Assembly: GCF_002237595.1 (NCBI RefSeq) | Contig: NZ_CP022529.1 | Location: forward strand, 5,610,001 to 5,674,000 | Direction: 5' to 3' | Source: Labrenzia sp. VG12 | GTDB lineage: Bacteria; Pseudomonadota; Alphaproteobacteria; Rhizobiales; Stappiaceae | DNA length: 64,000 nt | In this document: piece after piece, positions 17,523-26,070 of the stretch | How positions within the stretch are numbered: the stretch's first letter is position 1 | Layout of the letters: each line of letters opens with the position of its first letter | The notes under the pieces: model-generated | Told to the model about the DNA's origin: nothing | What the model saw: the letters and a program-made list of their open reading frames with translations, nothing else | Database searches by the model: none | Translations under genes and position numbers: made by a program

Positions 17523-17562
17523 AAAAAAGCGGCCACAGGGGTTAACGCCCGTGGCCGCTTTC
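17523..17562 (-). terminator. Intrinsic terminator of the ETF-QO gene
   Basis: An 11-bp stem (AAAGCGGCCAC / GTGGCCGCTTT) encloses a 14-base loop. Read on the minus strand it ends in TTTTTTC, so it terminates the leftward ETF-QO transcript 26 bases after its stop codon. Confidence 0.85.
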
Positions 17563-17587
17563 GCTCATCCGTTAACGGATTGCCGCA

Positions 17588-19264
17588 TCACATGTTCGGA
17601 TAATTCGGTCCACCGGCGCCTTCCGGCACGGTCCAGGTGATGTTGCCGTTCGGATCCTTGATGTCGCAGGTCTTGCAGTGCACGCAGTTCTGCGAGTTGA
17701 TCTGGAACTTCGGCGCGTCATCGCCTTCCTCGATCCACTCATACACACCAGCCGGGCAATAGCGGTTGGACGGACCGGCAAAGAGATCGTGTTCGGACAA
17801 CTTCTGAAGAGCGTCGTCCTTGACCTTGAGGTGGATCGGCTGATCCTCCTCGTGGTTGGTGTTGGACAGGAACACCGAAGACAGCTTGTCGAAGGAAACC
17901 ACGCCGTCGGGCTTCGGATAGTCGATCTTGGGGCAGTCCTTGGCCGGCTTCAGGGTCTCTGAATCCCGTTTGCCGTGTTTCAGGGTGCCGAAGAAGGAGA
18001 AGCCGAACAGCTCGTTGGTCCACATGTCGAGGCCGCCAAGGCCAATGCCGAGCCAGGTTCCGAATTTCGACCAGAGCGGCTTGGCATTGCGCACCTTCTT
18101 GAGATCCGCGCCGATCGGGCTGGCGCGCCAGGCGGTGTCGTAGTCGGTCAGCTCGGTATGCGCCTCGCCGCGGCCGATGGCGGCCATGACTTCTTCTGCG
18201 GCTAGCATGCCGGAGAACATGGCATTGTGGGAGCCCTTGATGCGCGGCACGTTGACGAGACCGGCGGAGCAGCCCATCAGCAGACCACCCGGGAAGGATA
18301 GTTTCGGTACGGACTGGTAGCCGCCCTCGGTGATGGCGCGCGCGCCGTAGGAAATGCGCTTGCCGCCTTCGAACGTGTCGCGGATCGCCGGGTGTGTCTT
18401 GAAACGCTGGAATTCGTCGAAGGGCGACAGCCACGGGTTTTCATAGTTCAGGTGAACCACGAAGCCGACGGCGACCTGGTTGTCTTCCAGGTGATACAGG
18501 AAGGAACCGCCGCCGGTCTTGCCGTCGAGCGGCCAGCCGAAGGAATGCTGCACCAGTCCGGGGCGATGCTTGTCCGGATCAACCTGCCACAGTTCCTTGA
18601 TGCCGATGCCGAATTTCGGCACGTCGCTGTCCTTGTCGAGGGCGTATTTCTCGATCAGCTGCTTGGCGAGCGACCCGCGGGCCCCTTCACCGATCAGCGT
18701 GTACTTGCCGCGCAGTTCCATGCCGCGGGTGAACATTGCGTTGGGTTTGCCGTCCCGGCCAATGCCCATGTCGCCGGTGGCGACACCGACAACATTGCCG
18801 CTGTCGTCATAAAGCAGTTCGGCAGCGGCAAACCCCGGATAGATCTCGACGCCGAGCGCTTCGGCTTTTTCAGCCAGCCAGCGACAGACATTGCCGAGCG
18901 AGACGATGTAGTTGCCATGATTGTTCATCAGCTTCGGCATCAGAACATTCGGCAGACGCATGGAGCCCGCCGGGCCAAGCACCAGGAAGTGGTCGGCGGT
19001 CACGGGTGTCTTCAGCGGCGTGTCTTCCTCGCGCCACTCCGGCAGCAGCTGGTCCAGTGCGATCGGATCGATCACGGCACCTGAGAGAATATGCGCACCG
19101 ACTTCGGAGCCCTTTTCCAGGACCACGACGCTCAGCTCTTCGCCTTTTTCGTTGGCGATCTGCTTCAGCCGGATAGCCGCGGCAAGGCCCGCAGGGCCTG
19201 CGCCGACAATCACGACATCCACATCCATGCTTTCGCGTTCACCAAGCGCTTCTTGTTCGCTCAT
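17588..19264 (-). CDS. etfD: Electron transfer flavoprotein-ubiquinone oxidoreductase
   Basis: A 558-residue inner-membrane flavoprotein that passes electrons from ETF, reduced by acyl-CoA and amino acid catabolic dehydrogenases, to ubiquinone. The FAD-binding N-terminus is DVDVVIVGAGPAGLAAAIRL. The C-terminus carries the [4Fe-4S] cluster ligands: CPAGVYEW followed by NCVHCKTCDIKDP. Length matches bacterial ETF-QO. I use the ATG at 19264 (MSEQEALGER), which has GGAGGG seven bases upstream; a GTG five codons earlier overlaps that site. A palindromic element lies 264 bases upstream. Confidence 0.96.
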   Translation of the reverse strand: MSEQEALGERESMDVDVVIVGAGPAGLAAAIRLKQIANEKGEELSVVVLEKGSEVGAHILSGAVIDPIALDQLLPEWREEDTPLKTPVTADHFLVLGPAGSMRLPNVLMPKLMNNHGNYIVSLGNVCRWLAEKAEALGVEIYPGFAAAELLYDDSGNVVGVATGDMGIGRDGKPNAMFTRGMELRGKYTLIGEGARGSLAKQLIEKYALDKDSDVPKFGIGIKELWQVDPDKHRPGLVQHSFGWPLDGKTGGGSFLYHLEDNQVAVGFVVHLNYENPWLSPFDEFQRFKTHPAIRDTFEGGKRISYGARAITEGGYQSVPKLSFPGGLLMGCSAGLVNVPRIKGSHNAMFSGMLAAEEVMAAIGRGEAHTELTDYDTAWRASPIGADLKKVRNAKPLWSKFGTWLGIGLGGLDMWTNELFGFSFFGTLKHGKRDSETLKPAKDCPKIDYPKPDGVVSFDKLSSVFLSNTNHEEDQPIHLKVKDDALQKLSEHDLFAGPSNRYCPAGVYEWIEEGDDAPKFQINSQNCVHCKTCDIKDPNGNITWTVPEGAGGPNYPNM

Positions 19265-19669
19265 GTTTTCTCCCTCCACCCGCAGGTCCGGCTTTACCCC
19301 TTTGAAGGGACTGCCGGCAGACCGGCATTCGCGATATGCCGTCCCATCCTGCTGTCAGTACCGCTCCTGCAACCACTCGGCCGCAGATTGAATTAGCCCT
19401 AGCGCCTATTTGCCCCATTTTGCAGCGCAAAACACGACATTTTTCATGGTCGTATGCGAAATCAGGCGGTGTCAGCTTCAATTTCGCCCAGATAGATCAA
19501 AGCCGGGCAGGGGCGTCAAGTAGAAAGATTACGTTTACGTAAGCGTAATTGTGGCTGTGTTTGCCGCCTGTGCAAGGACACTGGATAACCCGTCGCGACG
19601 GCCAATACTTCCGCCGGCATGCTTGTGCTTGTCACGCGTCTGGGTAAACTCGCCGCCGGAGGCGCTTCC
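19265..19669. other. Divergent intergenic region between ETF-QO and uracil-DNA glycosylase
   Basis: This 405-base region must hold the promoters of both flanking genes. Its main feature is the 22-bp palindrome at 19528-19549, listed separately. The middle part around 19420-19450 is AT-rich. No ORF with a ribosome binding site or RNA structure could be supported. Confidence 0.5.
19528..19549. promoter_or_regulatory. 22-bp palindrome, candidate LiuR-type operator
   Basis: The left half is ATTACGTTTAC and the right half GTAAGCGTAAT; ten of eleven positions are symmetric. It contains ACGT repeated with a two-base spacer, resembling the TTTACGT..ACGTAAA sites described for LiuR, a MerR-family regulator of branched-chain amino acid and fatty acid catabolism. 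ETF-QO is a typical member of such regulons, which supports the reading. The assignment to LiuR is inference from sequence likeness, and the distance to ETF-QO is rather long. Confidence 0.45.
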
Positions 19670-20569
19670 TTGCAACAAACACCAGAAAACAACCGCCAGA
19701 TCGAAGCTTTGCTGGATTTCTATTCCGGCGCCGGCGTGAACTGTTTCCTGGGTGAGGACCCTGTCGACTGGTTCGCACTGACCCGCGAGCAGGCCGAGCG
19801 GCGCGCGCAGGCGCAGAACACGGCCCCATCCAGGACAGCCATGGCGCCGGCGGGCAGCCAGGCTCCCCATGCTGGCGGACCGCAGGCTGCCCCTGCCATG
19901 CCAACGGTAGCGGCCGCACCGCAGGCCAGGAGACCCGACGCCGGGGCGCCGGCCGTCCTGCCGGACGCCGCCGTCATAGCGTCGGCGCGTGACCTGGCGG
20001 CCAAGGCGGCGACCCTTGAGGACCTGCAGGCCTGTCTCGCAGCTTTCGAAGGCTGCAATCTGAAGCTCACGGCAAAGGAACTCGTCTTTGCGGACGGAAA
20101 TCCGCAGGCCCGGTTGATGTTTGTCGGCGAAGCGCCTGGTCGGGATGAGGATCTCCAGGGCAAACCCTTTGTGGGCCGGTCCGGTCAGCTGCTTGACCGC
20201 ATGCTGGAGGCAATCGGCCTCGATCGTTCAGCCGCCTACATCGCCAATGTCGTGCCCTGGCGTCCCCCGGGAAACCGGACGCCGACCCCGCAGGAAACCG
20301 AAATCTGCAAGCCGTTCATCCTGCGCCAGATCGAGCTGGTCAATCCGGATGTGCTCGTGTTCCTGGGGGCGGCCTCGGCCAAGACCCTGCTCGGTGTCGA
20401 GGACGGCATTCGCAAGATGAGGGGCCGCTGGATGGCCTATCCGGGCCGCGACAAGGAAATCGCGGCGGTTGCCACCTATCACCCGGCCTATCTTCTGCGC
20501 AGTCCGCTCGAAAAGCGCCTTTCGTGGAGAGATTTTCTCAGTATCAAGGCGCGCCTGACGGGCGACTGA
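19670..20569 (+). CDS. Uracil-DNA glycosylase, family 4-like
   Basis: A 299-residue base excision repair enzyme that removes uracil from DNA. After an Ala/Pro-rich linker (about residues 45-105) the catalytic domain shows GEAPGRDEDLQGKPFVGRSG, ANVVPWRPPGNRTPTPQE and ATYHPAYLLRSP. Family 4 enzymes normally bind a [4Fe-4S] cluster by four Cys; here the N-terminal pair is widely spaced (CLAAFEGC) and the Cys usually preceding RPPGNR is Trp, so the cluster may be absent. The TTG start at 19670 is preferred because GGAGG lies seven bases before it; an ATG at 19619 has none. Confidence 0.87.
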   Translation: MQQTPENNRQIEALLDFYSGAGVNCFLGEDPVDWFALTREQAERRAQAQNTAPSRTAMAPAGSQAPHAGGPQAAPAMPTVAAAPQARRPDAGAPAVLPDAAVIASARDLAAKAATLEDLQACLAAFEGCNLKLTAKELVFADGNPQARLMFVGEAPGRDEDLQGKPFVGRSGQLLDRMLEAIGLDRSAAYIANVVPWRPPGNRTPTPQETEICKPFILRQIELVNPDVLVFLGAASAKTLLGVEDGIRKMRGRWMAYPGRDKEIAAVATYHPAYLLRSPLEKRLSWRDFLSIKARLTGD

Positions 20570-20647
20570 GCAGCGTAACCTGCCTTTACGTTAACTCTGA
20601 CTTCAGACTCGGGTTGCATTCTGAGATGTGAAAGTCCGGAGGAAACC

Positions 20648-21274
20648 GTGAGCGGGTCGGCCATGGCAGTTGGAACGAAGAAAAGCGTGACGGCGCTTGT
20701 CGTCGATCTCGCCGACATGTCCTGCTTCGAGGCGTCTCTTTTCGATCTGTCCAAAGAGGGCTGCTGGATCGCGTCCGACAAGGTTGATCTGCTCAAGGAG
20801 GAGGTCGGGCTCAGGATTGCCGGTTTTGACAAGCTCATCCGCGGAACGGTCGTCGCCTATGGCGACCGGGAAGCCCAGGTTTCCTTTGTCATCAAGAAGG
20901 AAGAACCGGGTGAAAAACGCCGGGAGATCCGCCGCGCGGTCTGGATCACCGCCATCGTCAGCGGTCAGGCCCATCCGATCACCATGAAATGCCAGATTGT
21001 CGACGCCAGCAAGTCCGGTTGCCGCCTGGAAGGCGAGACGCTTGACCGCTTACCGGAGGCGATCGAGATCTCCATTCCGGGCCTCGATCTGCCGGTCAAC
21101 GGGGCAATTGTCTGGCGCCGGAACGGACAGGCCGGCGTTCAGCTGAACTGGCCGTTCGAACCGGATCCGGAACCGGATGACAAGACCGATGAACTCCTGA
21201 AGCGCCTGGAAGAGGAAAAGGCGAAGGAAGCAAAGCCGAAGCCCAAGAAAAAGATCAGCGCTTTTGGCCGCTAG
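20648..21274 (+). CDS. PilZ domain protein, possible tandem PilZ
   Basis: A 208-residue cytoplasmic protein. Residues about 88-170 form a PilZ domain with the cyclic di-GMP signature: RREIRRAV followed by IVDASKSGCRLEGE, matching the RxxxR and D/NxSxxG motifs. The first 80 residues look like a degenerate second PilZ fold (FDLSKEGCWI) lacking the Arg motif. The C-terminus is a charged Lys/Glu tail. GTG start with GGAGG five bases upstream. It could sense cyclic di-GMP, as does the GGDEF-EAL protein at 28044, though no direct link is shown. Confidence 0.82.
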   Translation: MSGSAMAVGTKKSVTALVVDLADMSCFEASLFDLSKEGCWIASDKVDLLKEEVGLRIAGFDKLIRGTVVAYGDREAQVSFVIKKEEPGEKRREIRRAVWITAIVSGQAHPITMKCQIVDASKSGCRLEGETLDRLPEAIEISIPGLDLPVNGAIVWRRNGQAGVQLNWPFEPDPEPDDKTDELLKRLEEEKAKEAKPKPKKKISAFGR

Positions 21275-21455
21275 TCTTCCTCGTATTTTCTGCTTTTTTG
21301 CCGGGCAGTGTTCATTGTCATTGGCCGCATATGCCTCGCAGTTCGCCGGCATCAAAAATCATCGAATGAGCATTGAGAGAGATGTTCCAATTTCCTCTTT
21401 GAAATCGGCCCTGCGATACATATATCCAAGGCAATTGTGATCTCATTCGGGGCCC

Positions 21456-22319
21456 TTGCGCGTGTTTTCAACCCTTCGCCGGTATCTTCCCAAACGTTTC
21501 CGAAACGAAAAAACCGTCATACCAGTTGTGCGCCTACAAGGCGCCATCGGTTCCGGCGGACCGATGAAGACGGGGCTTTCGCTGGCCTCGGCGGCAATCC
21601 CGCTGGAAAAAGCCTTTTCGGTCAAGAAAGCGCCGGCGGTGGCCCTGATCATCAATTCTCCCGGCGGATCACCGGTCCAGTCCCGCCTGATCTTCAAGCG
21701 CATCCGGGATCTGGCCAAGGAAAATGAAAAGGACGTCCTGGTCTTTGTCGAGGATGTTGCCGCAAGTGGCGGCTACATGCTGGCCGTGGCCGGCGACGAG
21801 ATCTTCGTCGATCCGTCCTCGATTGTCGGGTCCATCGGTGTGGTCGCAGCCGGTTTCGGGTTCACCGAGATGATCAAGAAAATCGGTGTTGACCGGCGCG
21901 TCTATACCGCGGGCAAGAAGAAGGTGATCCTTGATCCGTTCCAGCCGGAAGTGGAAGAGGACATTGAATACCTGAAGACGCTTCAGCTGGAAATTCACGA
22001 GACCTTCATCGACCTGGTGAAGTCGCGGCGCAGCGATGTGCTGGCTGACGACCCGGATCTGTTCAGCGGCAAGTTCTGGACCGGTCGCACCGCGATCCAG
22101 CTTGGCCTTGTCGACGCGATTGGCGATTTGCGCGGCGTCATCCGGGACAGATACGGCGAGAAGGCGGAGCCCAAACTGATTTCCGCACCCCGTGGCCTGT
22201 TCGGTCGCAAGGGCGGTGTTGGTGTCGGCCTTGGCGGCGGCAAGCTTGTTGAAGGGCTGGGCGGTGAGCTGATGTCATCGGTGGAAGAGCGGGCACTCTG
22301 GGCGCGCTACGGCCTTTAA
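21456..22319 (+). CDS. S49 family signal peptide peptidase-like protease
   Basis: A 287-residue SppA/SohB-type serine protease. The characteristic segments are ALIINSPGGSPVQSRLIFKR, VFVEDVAASGGYMLAVAGDEI with the nucleophile Ser104, SSIVGSIGVV, and a Lys-containing AGKKKVILDPF that may supply the general base. There is no obvious signal peptide, only a basic N-terminus, so membrane association would have to be peripheral. The TTG start at 21456 has a weak ribosome binding site; GTG at 21462 is an alternative. Substrates are unknown. Confidence 0.88.
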   Translation: MRVFSTLRRYLPKRFRNEKTVIPVVRLQGAIGSGGPMKTGLSLASAAIPLEKAFSVKKAPAVALIINSPGGSPVQSRLIFKRIRDLAKENEKDVLVFVEDVAASGGYMLAVAGDEIFVDPSSIVGSIGVVAAGFGFTEMIKKIGVDRRVYTAGKKKVILDPFQPEVEEDIEYLKTLQLEIHETFIDLVKSRRSDVLADDPDLFSGKFWTGRTAIQLGLVDAIGDLRGVIRDRYGEKAEPKLISAPRGLFGRKGGVGVGLGGGKLVEGLGGELMSSVEERALWARYGL

Positions 22320-22367
22320 AAAGGCACATTGCCCGTGTGATCATGCAGGGCGACAAAGGGGAAGAAC

Positions 22368-22553
22368 ATGACCGAACTGATAGGCGTTGCTGCACTGGCC
22401 GTGGGTGGCTATTGGATCGTGCGCCGCGTGAAGCGCAAGATGGCCGAAGTCGAAAACCAGATCTCGCGTGCCGCCGCCAAAGCCGACCCCAATGGACCCG
22501 GCCCGAAGCTGGTGCTGGACCCGGTCAGCGGCAAATACCGGCCGCAGGCCTGA
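22368..22553 (+). CDS. Small membrane-anchored protein (61 residues)
   Basis: One N-terminal hydrophobic segment (LIGVAALAVGGYWIV) is followed by a basic amphipathic helix (RRVKRKMAEVENQISRAAAK) and a C-terminal DPVSGKYRP end. The pattern, with a membrane anchor and a cytoplasmic Pro/Gly-rich tail, is seen in small conserved Rhizobiales proteins of unknown function. AGGGGAAGAAC precedes the ATG. It follows the S49 peptidase by 48 bases and may be co-transcribed with it. Confidence 0.72.
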   Translation: MTELIGVAALAVGGYWIVRRVKRKMAEVENQISRAAAKADPNGPGPKLVLDPVSGKYRPQA

Positions 22554-22631
22554 TATCAACCTCGACAGATCGGATCCCGTCTGTTGAGGATGAATGAGGG
22601 CGGGCAGAACATGTCCACCCGCCCCTGAGGA

Positions 22632-24023
22632 TCAGATCGCCGGCGTTGCCCGGAACAGGCCCCATCTCGCAGTGCCGCCGCGCGCAGCCTCCATGAGAGT
22701 GACGACCGTCAGCCCGATCAGCAGGCCTTCCGCCACCGGGCCAGCCAGCCAGATGCCCAACTCACCGAAGCCAAGCGGCAGCAAGACCAGCAATGGCAGC
22801 AGAAACGCATAAGGTTTCACCAGGCTGAGCAGAGCCGCTCGTCTGGCGTCTCCGAGCGCCTGGAAATAGGTCGCCACCACAAAAAGCGGCCCGGCTGCGA
22901 AATACATCGCGACCATCACCGGCAAAATGCGGCCCACCTCCCTGATCACGTCCGCATCGTCGACGAAGGCCAGGCCGATCCATGGTGCGCCAAAGGTCAG
23001 CAAGGCCTGAAGCGCAAGACTGTAGCCAAAGGCGAGACCAAGCCCTAGGCGGAGCGTTGCATCGGTCCGTTGCCAGAGCTGCGCACCGGCATTGTTGCCG
23101 ATCATGGTCTGGAAGGCCATGGAAAGACCAAGCAATGGCAGGTAGGCAAAGGTCATGATGCGTGTGGTGACACCAAAGGCGGCCACGGTCGCCTCATATC
23201 CGTCTGCCGCGAACCGTTGCAAGACCGCGATGGTTGCCGCTGACCCGAGTGCGATGCCGAGAAAACTCAGGCTCTGTGGTGCACCGAGTGCCAGGATGGC
23301 GCGCCAGTCCGAGGTCAGCGGATTGGCGAAGACATCTCTCGGGCTCAGAACCGTGTGGCCCTTGAGGCGAAAACCGATCAGAAACACGAGCGCAAGCGCC
23401 TGGGCCAGGACGGTTCCGAGTGCACTGCCGGCAACACCGAGCCCGAGAAGGGCGATCAGCACGTAGTTCAGGGCGAGATTGCCGAGCGAAACAGACAGGC
23501 TCAAGCCTGCCATCAGCATGACATGGCCTTCGTTCCTGAGCGCATCGGAATTGACCGAGAGCACGAACATCAACGGCGAAAAGCCAATGGTGATCGCAAG
23601 ATAGACATAGCTCATTCCGGCAATTTCCACCGCACCATCCGCTGCCGCAAGCGTTGCCATGCGGCCAAACAGCAGCAAAAGCAGGATCAGGCCAAGGCCG
23701 GCCGTCAGGGCAAGGCCGTGCGCGCCTGCAAAGACGGCGCGGGCCTCCTCGAACCGGGTTCCGCCAAGATGACGGGCCAGCAGGCTGGACATGCCGCTGG
23801 AGACAAACGTCGCCAATGCGGCCAGCAGCATGTAGGCGGGAAACATCAGCGTGACCGCACTGAGCGCGTCCGGTCCGACATAAATCCCGAGAAAGACGGC
23901 GTCGGCAACGGTCAGAAAGCCGTTCATGCTCATGACAAGGATGATCGGCCCGGCGGTTTTCAGAAGGGTCGGGCCAATTGGCCCATGGGTGAACGAATTC
24001 GCCCGGGAGGTGTCGTCAGACAT
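22632..24023 (-). CDS. MATE family efflux transporter
   Basis: A 463-residue inner-membrane protein with about twelve hydrophobic helices in two homologous halves. It fits the MATE/DinF multidrug and toxin extrusion family: GPIGPTLLKTAGPIILVM at the start, FLGIYVGPDALSAVTL in helix 2 and GNNAGAQLWQRTD in the second half. It probably exchanges cations for drugs or metabolites. I use the ATG at 24023 (MSDDTSRANSF) because GGAG lies seven bases upstream; an in-frame start 18 codons earlier gives an unrelated N-terminus. Confidence 0.9.
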   Translation of the reverse strand: MSDDTSRANSFTHGPIGPTLLKTAGPIILVMSMNGFLTVADAVFLGIYVGPDALSAVTLMFPAYMLLAALATFVSSGMSSLLARHLGGTRFEEARAVFAGAHGLALTAGLGLILLLLLFGRMATLAAADGAVEIAGMSYVYLAITIGFSPLMFVLSVNSDALRNEGHVMLMAGLSLSVSLGNLALNYVLIALLGLGVAGSALGTVLAQALALVFLIGFRLKGHTVLSPRDVFANPLTSDWRAILALGAPQSLSFLGIALGSAATIAVLQRFAADGYEATVAAFGVTTRIMTFAYLPLLGLSMAFQTMIGNNAGAQLWQRTDATLRLGLGLAFGYSLALQALLTFGAPWIGLAFVDDADVIREVGRILPVMVAMYFAAGPLFVVATYFQALGDARRAALLSLVKPYAFLLPLLVLLPLGFGELGIWLAGPVAEGLLIGLTVVTLMEAARGGTARWGLFRATPAI

Positions 24024-24377
24024 GACTGTTCTCCAAACTGGGCATTTCGATGTTGAAGGAGGGGCTCGCATTGCCACCAGCGCGAAATGCGTGGAGGAAC
24101 AGATGTCGTTTCAAGCGGAATTTCACCAGGACGGGATCGTCTGCGAGCGGCGGGCATTCCGGAGCCGGTGGGTTAGGTAACCGCTCTCAATGCCATCGTC
24201 AATGAGAAAACGGAACAGGGGCGGGGCGCAGATCCAGTCCTTTGCCTGCCAGTGGTGGCGGTGTTTCCATCAATGCCGTTTCAGATCAGGTGCGATTTAC
24301 CACACTCTGCCTTGACCTTCACCCCGCATCGTGGCACCTGTCGCCGCCGGAACCAGCCACATTTGCGGAACACTCCC
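24024..24377. other. Divergent intergenic region upstream of glyQ
   Basis: 354 bases between the leftward MATE gene and glyQ. I see no T-box features, no terminator hairpin and no ORF with a ribosome binding site. It should hold both promoters, but no clear -35/-10 pair was found. Confidence 0.5.
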
Positions 24378-25346
24378 ATGTCGACCGAGACCCTGCCGGC
24401 GCATATGCGCCCGGAAAACTCCTTTCAAGGCCTGATCCTGACCTTGCAGCGCTACTGGGCCGACCAGGGCTGCGTGGTGCTGCAGCCTTACGACATGGAA
24501 GTCGGCGCCGGGACCTTCCATCCGGCCACCACCTTGCGTTCGCTCGGGCCGCGTCCCTGGAAGGCCGCCTATGTGCAGCCCTCCCGCCGTCCGACCGACG
24601 GCCGCTATGGTGAGAACCCGAACCGTCTGCAGCACTATTACCAGTTCCAGGTGATCCTGAAGCCGTCTCCGGCCAACCTGCAGGAGCTTTATCTCAACTC
24701 GCTCTATGCCATCGGCCTCGACCCGAAGGTCCATGACGTGCGTTTCGTTGAGGATGACTGGGAAAGCCCGACGCTGGGCGCCTGGGGCCTTGGCTGGGAA
24801 TGCTGGTGCGATGGCATGGAGGTCTCCCAGTTCACCTATTTCCAGCAGGTGGCGGGCTTTGAATGTTCCCCGGTTTCCGGTGAGCTGACCTACGGCCTGG
24901 AGCGCCTGGCCATGTATATCCAGGGCGTCGATAACGTCTACGAGCTCAATTACAACGGCATGGAAGGCGCCGACAAGGTCACGTATGGCGATGTTTTCCT
25001 ACAGGCCGAACAGGAGTATTCGCGGCACAATTTCGAGCATGCCGACACCGAGATCCTGTTCCGGCACTTCAAGGACGCGGAGGCCGAATGCCGGGCGCTG
25101 CTGGACGCCGGTGCCAAGGCACGGGACGAGAAGGGCGCCAATGTGCACCAGGTGGTGCTGCCCGCCTATGACCAGTGCATCAAGGCGAGCCACGCATTCA
25201 ACCTGCTTGACGCCCGCGGCGTGATTTCCGTCACCGAGCGCCAGAGCTACATTCTGCGCGTGCGTGAATTGGCAAAGGCCTGTGGTGCAGCTTTCCTGGA
25301 AACGGAAGCTGGCGGCGTTGGTTTTCACAACCAGGCGGCAGAATAG
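24378..25346 (+). CDS. glyQ: Glycyl-tRNA synthetase alpha subunit
   Basis: A 322-residue class II aminoacyl-tRNA synthetase subunit that activates glycine. Conserved regions are FQGLILTLQRYWADQGCVV, AGTFHPATTLRSLGP, and FEDDWESPTLGAWGLGWE-type sequence (here VEDDWESPTLG). The ATG at 24378 gives MSTETLPAHMRPENSF; the ribosome binding site is weak. The beta subunit gene glyS lies 4.5 kb downstream, separated by LemA, DUF2207 and a leftward GGDEF-EAL gene, so the two subunits are not in one compact operon. Confidence 0.96.
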   Translation: MSTETLPAHMRPENSFQGLILTLQRYWADQGCVVLQPYDMEVGAGTFHPATTLRSLGPRPWKAAYVQPSRRPTDGRYGENPNRLQHYYQFQVILKPSPANLQELYLNSLYAIGLDPKVHDVRFVEDDWESPTLGAWGLGWECWCDGMEVSQFTYFQQVAGFECSPVSGELTYGLERLAMYIQGVDNVYELNYNGMEGADKVTYGDVFLQAEQEYSRHNFEHADTEILFRHFKDAEAECRALLDAGAKARDEKGANVHQVVLPAYDQCIKASHAFNLLDARGVISVTERQSYILRVRELAKACGAAFLETEAGGVGFHNQAAE

Positions 25347-25504
25347 TTTTCCAGATGTCTTTGGTGCCGGAGCCGCGAAAACTGTGTTCTCCGGCACAGA
25401 TTGTCGTTTGATACCAGCCTGACACAATTGAGACCGTGCGGACGGGATGACATTCCCGCCGGCGGCGGCTAGCTTCCGGACCCTGTAATTTGGAGGGTTC
25501 CCGG

Positions 25505-26059
25505 ATGGCCTGGTTAATTCTTGCGCTTCTGATCGCGGTCAGCGTCTTTGCAATCGTTCTTTATAATGCACTTGTCAAAAAGCGGCAGATGGTGGCCGAG
25601 GGCTGGAGCGGTATCGATGTCCAGCTGAAACGACGGGCCAACCTGATCCCGAACCTGGTCGAGACCGTCAAGGGCTACACATCCCATGAGAACGAGACCC
25701 TGACCTCGCTGACAGAGCTGAGGGCGCAGGTCGGCGCCTTGCCGTCAGAGGACGTTGCGGCGCGCGCCTTGAAGGAGACTGCGCTGTCGCAGGCGCTGGG
25801 CCGGCTTTTCGCCGTTGCCGAAGCCTATCCGGACCTGAAGGCCAGCCAGAACTTTTCAGAGCTGCACCAGTCCCTCGACGAGATTGAAAACGCCATTCAG
25901 ATGGCGCGGCGGTATTACAACGGCGCCGTGCGCAATCTCAACGTGGCGGTTGAAAGTTTCCCCTCCAACATCATTGCCAGCCAGTTCAAGTTCGAAAAAG
26001 CGGAGTATTTCGAGATCGAAGACGATGCCGATCGGGCTGTTCCGGATGTGAAGTTTTAA
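25505..26059 (+). CDS. LemA family protein
   Basis: A 184-residue protein with a short N-terminal membrane helix (WLILALLIAVSVFAIVLYNAL) and an alpha-helical bundle exposed outside. The family signature is LKRRANLIPNLVETVKGYTSHE and the ARRYYNGAVRNLNVAVESFPSN region. The ATG at 25505 has GGAGGG eight bases upstream. It is followed 11 bases later by a DUF2207 protein, a pairing seen in many bacteria and thought to act together in the envelope; the molecular role is unknown. Confidence 0.93.
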   Translation: MAWLILALLIAVSVFAIVLYNALVKKRQMVAEGWSGIDVQLKRRANLIPNLVETVKGYTSHENETLTSLTELRAQVGALPSEDVAARALKETALSQALGRLFAVAEAYPDLKASQNFSELHQSLDEIENAIQMARRYYNGAVRNLNVAVESFPSNIIASQFKFEKAEYFEIEDDADRAVPDVKF

Positions 26060-26070
26060 CAAGCGAGACC

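Noticed and set aside
22600..22625. Terminator hairpin between the small membrane protein and MATE genes
   Set aside because: GGGCGGG / CCCGCCC pairs well, but there is no T-run on either strand.
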